A stretch of 64,000 nucleotides of DNA from Bugula neritina (Eukaryota; Bryozoa; Gymnolaemata; Cheilostomatida; Bugulidae): NCBI GenBank assembly GCA_964035545.1, contig OZ037765.1, positions 432,001 to 496,000 on the forward strand, read 5' to 3'. The notes beneath the pieces are model-generated. The model did not search any database, was not told where the DNA came from, and worked only from the letters and a program-made list of their open reading frames with translations. The position numbers and the translations under genes are program-made. This document shows positions 23,883-35,500 of this stretch, piece after piece. The first letter of the stretch is position 1; the number at the start of each line of letters is the position of its first letter.

Positions 23883-26489
23883 TACACAACTACTTAGACA
23901 TTTCTCTCATAAATAAGGACAGGAAACTGTGAAATTCATCTCGTCAGATTAATCCCTCCCATTCAGCTAATTATAGTAGCCTTAGAACTACGGCCACTCT
24001 AGTGAACAGAGCGGGCAGTCTAACAGTCCTACCAAACATAATCAACTTGAGGATGAATTAGCACAATCTTAATAAAACTTTAATCACTTTCAAATTTTCT
24101 TAAATCTGCAAGTTGATTTTTAATTGTGATGAATAAGTATTACGTAATAAGATAATTAGAAATGCCACAGCTGGAATGCTACAGGGGAAACTAGCTTGGC
24201 TTTCATCTTGTAAAATATGCAATGGAAAGCAATAAAATTATTGCAATAATTTATTAATTATAAAAATAATATTTAATTGACATACAAAGAAATTAAATAA
24301 GGTTGTTAAATTTTGTAGATTATAATAATTTATGAGGTCATGTGACAAAGCTTTCACTAAGAACTTTGCAATCAGCAATACTAGAGTTGTATACGATTTA
24401 TACGCACAGGAAGTACCATTCCCTCATCACGTATAGTTGGGGTGTGTAGAGGCAGGAGTGTAAAAGCAAAAGGTAGTTTGAGATTACAACATTGATAGAG
24501 CAGCCCACACAAGTCACGGCATTTCTTCCTGATATAATGAAAAGCTTAGGTTTTGCATGAAATATTTCACAATAAAAGACACTAAGCTATACTATCTCAG
24601 CTTAACCTGTCATGTTAGATAACTATGACATGGCGGAAAACTGTTAAATATTTCAGTATCTTTCACCTCCGTCAACCCTATTGTATATTACACATGTGCA
24701 CTAAGGCTAGCCTACCCTCCCCCACCCCTCTCCTTCCCTCCCCTCCTCTCCCCTCCTTCCCATGCAGTGGTCCTGAAATTGACACATGAATCTAGTATAA
24801 TGCTCATCATTAACAGTTACGAATATTTGTGTAGAAAAGTGGAACCGAGCAGGCGTATAGAAAAATAAGTGCTGGAGCTTAAATTAAGCAACTTTAAAAG
24901 ATAAACAATTGTTCAGTTTAACAAATGCGGTGCTAAAGCTTTCACAAAAACTGTTAGCTACTAGCAAATAGCAGAAAATTAAATTAAAGTTAGTCTATGC
25001 AATACAGAGATGACTGCAACCCCTTGTTTCGAGTTATTCCTGTATCCACTCGTAGGTCATTGACGAGCCTTGTTCAAACACGGATGAATTGAAAGTGATG
25101 GAATATCGAATTACGGGCCCCTGTTTGTTTGCTGAGCATTGTGTTCACTCTGAGTGTATATTGACAGACCAACTAGCTATTGGAAGCTAGAACTATCTCT
25201 ACTCATCACCCAACTTGCTCGAGCTCATCTGGAGGAATAATTTATGGAGCTATTACTAGTAGAAACACGTTCTTTTTCCTTTGAATTATTTTACTTTGGA
25301 ATTGAAAAATATCTGTTGATGTAACTTTTCAACTTCAGAAGTCAATCTAGCTTATATAAATGCTAATTTTAGACTCTCATAAATTTTTTCTTTCATTTTA
25401 AATTTATTTTTGAAACAAACTATCAAAATAATGATGGAAAATCAAACAAAGCTAATTAAATGTCAATTAAACTTACTGTTATAAAAAACTAATAAAATAT
25501 TGATTTAGAAAATAAATAATTTTTATTGCGAAATCTACCTTTATCTTTCGATTATCAGGTTATACAAGAACCAAGATTATGATAGCCTGCATAAGGGGTG
25601 TATTCCAGCCACCCCTAAAGCTAGTGTGAAAGTGTAGAGAACAGTTCCAGTGGTGTTGAGGGGTTCAAAGCACCACTGAGGAAGGGGGGGGGGCAGATTT
25701 ATGAACTCAGTGTGAAAGTAGGTTATGCTAGCAGAGAGAAATATTTCTCACCGTCCTGTAAGAGACGGGCTGTTCACCCGGGACTTGTGTACAGAACTTC
25801 CTGTTATGTTGAGTTAAACTCACGTAACCCAAAGCTGCAGTCTGCATAGACGTAGGTGTGATGTCATGTTGTAACAGTAACTCCATGCAATATGATGACA
25901 CTGTTTTATTACAGTAATATATCCTTTAATATAGTAATATATCTTGTAATATAATAATATATTCTGTAATATATTCTACATGTAACCCAATGCGTGAAAG
26001 AAACTTTATAACCCTTCGAGTAGCATATTGATATTGAGCTGCTCATGCTACTAATTAGTCAGTGTTTATGTATAAAGCACTAAACTATACAATGATAGAG
26101 TATGTACATGTAAATAATAATAACTAACAATAATTAATTATAACCATAAAACTTTATTAAAATAATGATAAATTTCCCATAAAAAAGGGAATATAAATTA
26201 TAATGGAAGTGAAAACAATATCCCCTGGAGACAAAGTGCATCTTGCAAACCATGTCTACTAACATTAACATTAAAATATGCATATAATTGCTGCAATTAA
26301 TTAAAAATTTATAGCCATTGTAATTATAATAAATTCACTGATGAATGTATGTACTAACAGCATATTGAGTGAATATAAAGACTATAATAATTATGATAAT
26401 GTACACCACTGTGGGTGTTTATTAGTGTCCAGAATAACTGTACAAGTATTTCCCCCACAGCCATTGTGTCCAAACCACACGATACTATA

Positions 26490-26665
26490 GTCCTAGTACA
26501 CGATACTATAGTCCCAGTACATGATACTGTAGTCCTAGTACATGATACTGTAGTCCTAGTACATGATACTGTAGTCCTAGTACATGATACTGTAGTCCTA
26601 GTACATGATACTGTAGTCCTAGTACATGATACTGTAGTCCTAGTACGTGATACTGTAGTCCTAGT
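26490..26665. repeat. 21-bp tandem array
   Basis: About eight copies of GATACTGTAGTCCTAGTACAT. The unit is nearly free of internal variation after the first two copies. The period is a multiple of three, so it is open in several frames on both strands and produces spurious 60-110 residue frames. Confidence 0.9.
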
Positions 26666-28621
26666 GTCACAGCCATTAAACCACACCATTCAATCATAAT
26701 TAATTATCACTTATTACAATAAACAGAGTTTATTAATTAACAGCTTGTACTGATGAATTCCACTTACACTAGTCGATAGCTCCAATATAACTACAGCATA
26801 AATTTAATTCTGTTGGTAATATATGTGTATGTTAATTTATATAGATTTATTTACTTGCAAAGTTCAATGCAAGGATATCAGCATGTGTATTGAGTAAGTT
26901 ACAATACCAACATTAAGAAATATAGTTTCACAACTTTAGTGTGTTTTCTTAGAAATGAAAATAGAATAAATACGTTTATGAAATTGTTGCAAACTGTTTA
27001 TAAAAGACAGATATTAAAGCAGACTATCTAATATGGCGCCAAGAGTATTATGAAAGTCCATCGTGTGTCTACGTTTACTCAGAGCTGGTGGGAACTCAAC
27101 TGGGAAGGTATGAATAAGAGGGCAAGAGAGAGATTGTACTCAACTTTTAGCTGCAGCCACTGAATTCACGCCAAGTAAGTAACAATAAAACATTATCTTT
27201 CAATAGAATAGAGCTGGCCGACAATTCCGTATTCTAACTGAAAAAAAGATGACTTGTTGAACTTCTCACCCGATTGATGAAGCTACACATATGTAGCCTG
27301 TGCACCTACGTCTCGGACTACGGGGCGTGAGAGGAAGCCACATTAAACAAAGGGCTATAAGCCTAGGAAAGGGAGTCTATTTGATGCTGAAGGGCATGGT
27401 CTGGGCCTACAATGCTCACAATACAAGCCAGGCTGCCACACATCCTCTCTAAGCAAGCCAATGCAGCCATTTGTATGGGAAAATTCAAATGATACACGGA
27501 GCTGTTGTGTTCTTACACAATAAATGGAGTATTTGTGTATAAACATTCCAGTCTGTATAGTAGTGTGTAGCCAGGGGCCTGTGTAAACACTGACTGGTCA
27601 TGTGACCACAAACCGTACGTATGGAGTTGTCTTCTTCATAGATAATTATTAGCACACTATTCTGCATGAAATTTAACTCAAGAGAGGAGGGGGTGTGAAT
27701 TTCCCACAAAACCTATTTAGCCTTTGTATATTTCCACCGAAACTCTCATGGAGATGGTTGAATTAACCATAAATTAGTTTCCATCAACACTTCTGCCATA
27801 TGCACTACTAGCATAAATAAAAGTGGGTGTGAAACCAGAGTACAAATAAACTTCAGCTGGAGCACAGGCATACCTTTGAGCATTTTTCTCTCCCTTATTA
27901 TTTAAATAACTATTTTAGTTGGCGCTGAGACGGGCAGTAGATAGCCTGTATATCTACCACAGTGTGCGGACTATATTAGGGCAAGTATAAAGCTAACCCT
28001 ATCTTGGGTTGCATTATATATTTTCAAAATAGATGAAAGAAATACTGAGTACTAGGGCTGGGTCAGTTAATAGTTTGAGCTGGGATAGTGATATAGTAAT
28101 ATGTTTGGTGCAGTTATTGTTGGTATCTATGATAACATATTATGATCAAATATTAGAGAAGTTAAAATTCTGTAATTTTTTTCTAATATATTTGGCTTAA
28201 AATTTGAATTATTTAGTGACCATCGCAGCTCTACGCGTACCAAAAGAAGGCAAGGAGCCAACTGGGGCGGCTAGACAACAAGTTGTTAGGGAAAACCTAA
28301 ATATTAGTTTAATATTAATGAAAACTGCTTCACATGGGAACGGAAAGTGCAGAACCTCTTCACACTCTTATCCAGAGTTGTCTTCTTTTATTGTTATTCT
28401 GTAAATCAGTGTGTTGCAGAGCAGTGATAAGAAATGATGCGAGTTTATTTTCTGCCCGTTAAAGCCTTTCTTTGTCCTTACACATCAAGGCACTCCAAAT
28501 ATGTGTGTAGATAAATAAAAGTTTTAGACTATGTTTTGCAGTGAAACTCAATTGTTGCTGCCACCGAAAACTTCTCTAAGGGCATCAAATGGCGATTAAG
28601 TGAGTCATATTTTACTATTTA

Positions 28622-29045
28622 GCAGGGTTGAGGTAATTGTGATTGTAATTAGTTGTAATTGATTACATTTTTTCAAGTAATTGAAAGTAATTTGTAATTG
28701 ATGAATGAAAATGTAATTGTAATTAATTACATAATTGCTAATGTAATTGAATTTTACAATTACTTATAATTACACAACAATTCTTTCGAATTTTGTAAAA
28801 TTCATATTTTTCCTGCCTTGTCTACAATTAATAAAAAATTCAGATTAATTTAATCTTATATTTATGACGCTATTCGTTACTGTTGAGAACAAGGAAGGTT
28901 TTCTGTTGTCAAAATTGCCCTGGGTAGTTCGACCCCAGAAGTGAGATTATTTAACTTTTATTTGTCTCTTGTGACAACAAAAGTAATTACCATGTAATTG
29001 CAATTGTAATTAATTACATTCATATTTAATTGACCCCAACCCTGC
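28622..29045. mobile_element. MITE-like element with inverted ends, hAT-like duplication
   Basis: The left end GCAGGGTTGAGGTAATT and the reverse complement of the right end GCAGGGTTGGGGTCAATT are inverted copies. Inside, both ends are rich in GTAATTGTAATTG-type text. Flanking 8-mers are ACTATTTA (28614-28621) and AGTATTTA (29046-29053), a 7/8 match that fits an 8-bp target duplication. At 424 bases it has no coding capacity, so it would be non-autonomous. The hAT assignment rests on target-site length and the CAGGG start, and is inference. Confidence 0.6.
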
Positions 29046-29301
29046 AGTATTTAGAGGGTGAGCTTTCCTATCAATATGATTTTAATAAATTGCAGTGGAG
29101 ATATAAAGGAGTCATCGCCAAGTGAAACTAACTTTTTTCATAGAAGGTTTAAATGCACTTTTTAGAACAAGAATATCCCCCTTCCCTGCATACAACCATC
29201 TGTATCCACCACCTTATCATAGTGTCGAACTCAACAGGGAGGGACAACTCTGATATAACAAAATATTGTTATGGTAGATGCTAGTTGAACTCAACAGAAT
29301 T

Positions 29302-29307
29302 TTTATT
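29302..29307 (-). terminator. Candidate UTP6 poly(A) signal
   Basis: AATAAA on the minus strand 200 bases beyond the UTP6 stop; a second copy follows at about 29313. Confidence 0.4.
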
Positions 29308-29506
29308 ATTCATTTATTTGATACAAGAATGAGTAAAGAAATAGAAAATAATGCAAGAAAATCTTTACAGTCAAACAATAATAATAATAATAATAGGAGA
29401 CAGAAGTTTCAGGAAAGACACCATGTTCTGATAATGACAATTGAGTATAGACAGACTGAGAAAAGTAACTAGTACAGCATCAAGTGTTGAGCCAAGGTGA
29501 AGGTCA

Positions 29507-32500
29507 CTAATTAGTGCCACCCTTGGTGGTGCTCTGCCTCAGAAACTCGCCAATCAGGTTGTCCGGGAGAGACTTCTTAGCCTGGGAGAAGAGAACAGAG
29601 ACTCTGCTGAGGTCTCCGTGAGCTTGTTCCCAGGCCATGGCGTCCAGCCACACGTCTGCAACAGTAATATGACCTCTAGAGTAGCTAGAGTAACTAGACC
29701 TCTACACCTTATACAGAAATTAGCGTATTGCGCAGCCAGCGAAACAAAGGAAACGCCATCTCTTTGTTAACTTCAGTGTAGCCACAGATCTCACAGTCTT
29801 CACTACACATACAGAGAAGGGAGAGGTACCAGCCCAGCCCTGCTGTGTGTAAGTAAAGAGCTGAGGCCAGCCCAGCAGATATTATCAGATGGAAGGGGTC
29901 TTAAGATAGAATCAGCTGAGATATTATCTACAGCATAGCATAGCATAGAGGGGTGGGGGGAGGAGAGACGGCACAGTAACACAGACTAGCAGGTATAAGG
30001 TCCACAGTCTAACTAGTTAACAGATTTGGCTGAGCTCTCTGCATTGTCTCACACAGCAGCTACACTAGCCTGCTATCAGGTATCACACAATAGAAAGGAC
30101 GACTCCTAACTCACCTGCATACTATTTACTAGAGTGGAATGGAAACCGTGTACTGCTGAAATAACAAACTTACCAACTGATTTGGTGCCGAATTCTTGGG
30201 TCAAGTGAACGTGCGCTGCCCGAACTTTTTCCGAATCAACTTCACACTAGAGAATATGAAATATACAATGTGGAGATAACTTCACACTAGAGAATATGAA
30301 ATATACAATATGGGGATAACTTCACACTAGAGAATATGAAATATACAATGTGGGGATAACTTCACACTAGAGAATATGAAATATACAATGTGGGGATAAC
30401 TTCACACTAGAGAATATGAAATATACAATGTGGGGATAACTTCACACTAGAGAATATGAAATATACAATGTGGGGATAACTTCACACTAGAGAACATGAA
30501 ATATACAATGTGGGGATAACTTCACACTAGAGAACATGAAATATACCATGTGGGGATAACTTCACACTAGAGAACATGAAATATACCATGTGGGGATAAC
30601 GAGCTCCGAAGGTGCAGACAAACAGACAGACTGACCTGAGAATTCTCGATGTCTATGTACTGCTTGAAGAATTCTTCCCTCAGACCGACAGTACGTCTGA
30701 GTCTCTTGTAGAGAGCTCTGGTCTTGTTGATACCTCTGAATAGGAACATCCAGTCGAGGTATTTCTCCTTGAGGACTGCAGCTAGGGACTCCTCACACTC
30801 CCCCACTCCAATCTGCAAGGGAACACAGGCTATGGGGCTACATTATACAGAGTATGTAATACACAGCAATATGGTATATAATATACAGTAACACGGTATG
30901 TAATACATAGTAATACAGTATATAATACACAGTAATACAGTATATAATACACAGTAATACGGTATGTAATACATAGTAATACAGTATATAATATACAGTA
31001 ACACGGTATATAATACACAGTAATACGGTATATAATACGCAGTAATACGGTATATAATACACAGTAATACGGTATATAACACACAGTAATACGGTATATA
31101 ATACACAGTAATACGGTATATAATACACAGTAATACGGTATATAATACACAGTAATATGGTATATAATACACAGTAATACGGTATATAATACACAGTAAT
31201 ACAGTATATAACACACAGTAATACGGTATATAACACACAGTAATACGGTATAGTACCTCGAAGAGAGTTGCTGTGTGGAGGTCTGTGTAGGCGTTAGCAG
31301 AGAGGGAGAGGACGACTTCCCAAACTCTCAGCGTGTCCTGCGGGTAGACAGTGTAAGCATATCAACATCTCATATCACACGAACCAATCAGCTGGCTGTT
31401 CTCAACTATCTGACCAATCACAACTCACCTTCCTCACTTTTCTCGTCTCGATAAAGAGGTTGTGCGCTGCCTCACAGCCCTTCTTCTCAGCGAGGTAGAG
31501 GAGGTAGTTACACCAGAGGTCCTGCGATTGAGGGAACAGCTGAACTCCTTTACTAAACAGCTCCAGTGTGAGGTCACCGTCAGCGTAGTATTGGTATATC
31601 TTCACCTGTCAGACAGAGTACTTACTGTATATTATACTTACTGTATATTACACTTACTGTATATTATACTTACTGTATATTATACTTACTGTGTATCATA
31701 CTTACTGTATAGTACACTTACTGTATATTATACTTACTCTATATTATACTTACTCTATACTGTATATTATACTTACTGTATATTATACTTACTGTATATC
31801 ATACTTACTCTATACTGTATATTACACTTACTGTATATTATACTTACTGTATATTATACTTACTGTATATTATACTTACTGTATATTACACTTACTCTAT
31901 ACTGTATATTATACTTACTGTATATTATACTTACTGTGTATCATACTTACTGTATATTATACTTACTGTGTATTATACTTACTGTATATTATACTTACTG
32001 TATATTATACTTACTGTATATTATACTTACTGTATAGTATACTTACTGAATATTATACTTACTGTATATTATACTTACTGTATATTATACTTACTGTATA
32101 GTACACTTACTGTATATTATACTTACTGTATATTATACTTACTGTATATCATACTTACTGTATATGATACTTACTGTGTATTATACTTACTGTGTATTAT
32201 ACTTACTCTATACTGTATATTACACTTACTGTATATTATACTTACTGTATATTATACTTACTGTATATCATACTTACTGTATATTATACTTACTGTGTAT
32301 TATACTTACTCTATACTGTATATTACTCTATACTGTATATTATACTTACTGTATATTATACTTACTGTATAGTACACTTACTGTATATTATACTTACTGT
32401 ATATTATACTTACTGTATATCATACTTACTGTATATTATACTTACTGTGTATCATACTTACTGTATATTATACTTACTGTATATTACACTTACTGTATAT

Positions 32501-35500
32501 TATACTTACTGTATATTATACTTACTGTATATTACACTTACTGTATATTATACTTACTGTATATTACACTTACTGTATATTATACTTACTGTATATTATA
32601 CTTACTGTATATTATACTTACTGTATATTATACTTACTGTATATTACACTTACTGTATATTATACTTACTGTATATTACACTTACTCTATATTATACTTA
32701 CTGTATATTATACTTACTGTATATTATACTTACTGTATATTACACTTACCCATAGAATCATCCAGAACTCCGAGAGAGAACCGAATCTCTCCACGAAGGC
32801 GAGGAGAAGGAGGAACTTCTGGGTGGTGGTGGGACAGGGGGAGAGCTGTAACAGTCTGTAGTTTATGTTGAGGAACACGTCCCACGTTTGTTCTGTAATG
32901 TGGCCAATCACAGCAGATGTTAGTAAATCTGAGCAGGAATTAGCCAATCAGATCTGAGATAACTCTCACTGACTGAAAGAAGGTTGAGACTAGAGAGAGA
33001 AATGTACTATAGAGTCACGTGATGAGTGAGTTACAGTGTAGATGTTGGCTAGTGAGTAGATAGAATGAGACAAGCAGCTGGCTGTATGCAGACAGACAGG
33101 GGGTGCTATTATTCCTGTATTAACTAAATAATGTAATATAATAGAGGAATAATGTATTACATACAGGTGTTTAGTTGGTGAGTCACACACTATGAGCTGG
33201 CAGGGAAGGTACAGGGAATTGTCTTCCCTTCCCAGTGGAAGTGAATAGAATAACTACTGTAGGAGCACACAGTTGAAGTCATGTCGCGTTGAGCCTCAAT
33301 AATATTTATTAGAAATAAGACAACTTCCAATACCACACGAGTCTTAATCGTTCTAGTCAGTGCCTAGTCAAGGAAAGTGGTATTGTGTGAGTGCAGGGGG
33401 AAGGGGGTGTAGCACACAGTGAGGGGGAGGGGGGTGTAGCACACAGTGAGGGAGGGGGGAGTGTAGCACACAGCGAGGGAGGGGGGAGGGGGTGTAGCAC
33501 ACAGTGAGGGAGGGGGGAGGGGGTGTAGCACACAGTGAAGGAGGAGGTAGATAAGCACCGGCTTCCCATGGACCAATCTCAGATCGATCTTAGAGAGATC
33601 GATCCATCCATGGAAAGACGCCAAAGATCGATCTCCATCGATCTGAGCTGGTCAGTCCGTGGAGCTTGAACTCAGATCGATCTCAAGGCAATAAGACCAT
33701 GGAAAGACGCCAGATCGATCTGAGAAGTAGAAAAAGACTGCGCGCAACAATGTTGTCTGCTAATAAAAATGATAACTTACTGATAATTACTAAGCAAAGT
33801 ATTAAATAATTATGATTGCCACCTTTCCAGATGCCAAAACTTTGACTTTCAGTCCAATGATTAAGAAAACTCAATTATATGCAGTAGAAGGTAGAAAAAA
33901 TGGGAGAATTTAAATTGAATTTAAATGACTGATAAAACTTAGTTTCGTTAGCTATTTTCTATGAAATTTTAAGCCTAACAGTCCTGTAAGTTTATTAATA
34001 ATCTGCAAGACAGCCATTATTGTTATATAAGCCGCCAAGCTAAAAAAATTAAAACTAATTATTTTAAATTGGCTATATTACCATACACTAAAAGCTTTGT
34101 TGCGTATAGTTTATAGCTGGGATTAAATTTTAGACTAAGACCATCTTGTTTTCAACAGTACTCAGTAGTAGCTTTAATCACTCAAATAGATGAACAAATT
34201 ATACTTTTAAAGTATCCTTCACTTAAGAGGAGGCAACTTCGCGAGATCGATCTGACACTCTCATGGAAAAACGATCGATCTGAGCACATTTTCTCAGCGA
34301 GATCGATCTGAGATTGATCTGAGATCGGTAAATGGAAAGCCCGTGAAGTTAATCTTGTCTAGAGGTTATAGTTCAAAGGTTACTGTGTGGTAATAATTCA
34401 CAACATGGCTGCTGTGACAGGAAACATGAAATCTCCTGTCAAAGGAACACAAATGTGCAGCTTCAACGCCGCCAGATATTCAGGTTTGAGAGGAGAATTT
34501 GGCAGAAAAAAGTGGAAACGGATGCATCTGCTTGACAAGTTGTTTTTGAAACAAAAAAGAGATGAAATCTCCACCAGGAGCTGGTAGTGAGGTATGTTTA
34601 CAGCTAGCACTGAGTGTTGATATGTTTACAAGTATAGAATATGTAGCACTCACTAGTTATGTTATATTTACTATGTTAGGGAAGGATTTACAACTTGCAA
34701 TGGACTGTTCACCAGAAAACAAGCTTCAGAAATGAGGTGCAGAATTAAAGTGTTTATAGAATAGCCCTAGCTCCAGTAGAACTGCACACCAGAAGTGGTG
34801 GGGCCTGCGCAATAAATCAGACCCCACCGCACCAATGCTAAACTCTATAGACTGAAGCTAGGTAAAGACTCTGTAGCCAGCTGTGAAGGTGCAGGTAGCA
34901 CAAGGAGTGTGGTTAAGGTGGAATATAACATGGTGGAGTTTTGCATAATACCAACACCTATCAATATGTAATAATCAATACTTGTTGGAATTAATTTACA
35001 CAAATAATAATATCTTCAGGTTGGGTGGCAGGTAGGTTGATGGATGGAATATTTAGAGAAGAAAGCTGAATAAATTATAACCGAGCAGCTAAGAGAGATG
35101 AAGTAAAGAAGTATTATCACGTAGCAGCAGTAGCAGCAGTAGCAGCAGCAGTAGCAACAGCAGTAGCAGCAGGGAGGTATGTACTTGCGTTTGCAACCAA
35201 GCTTGGAGAAAATTTGCCCCCAACAAAAGTTTCTCAAATACCAACAAAATTGTTTCCCAATTAATAAATTTCTAAACAAATAATTGTGGCTGGTCGTGTG
35301 TTTCAATGATAGAATTTAATTACTGAATATTTTAGCATATAATATTGAGAGTATTGAAAAGAAACAAGAATATTATGCATATTAATATGCAGCCCAGTAC
35401 ACATTAGCATATCTAATGGAAGGAATGGACCACCACTCGCTCTAATTACAGACCTGGAGGAGCACAATGCAGCCAATTAAACACTTATTCTAACCATTTC

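Larger units (their letters stand above)
23065..28613. other. Gene-poor region upstream of Noggin
   Basis: About 5.5 kb with no supportable exon on either strand. It contains the AT array at 23.7 kb, the 21-bp array at 26.5 kb, a pyrimidine-rich tract at 24714-24760 (CCCT/TCCC runs on the + strand), and runs of eight or more G near 25686. Conserved regulatory DNA for Noggin could lie here, but nothing in the text identifies it. Confidence 0.45.

Noticed and set aside
31462-32871. Several + strand frames of 134-235 codons
   Set aside because: They translate the complement of the GTAAGT array in UTP6 intron 13 plus antisense of UTP6 exons.
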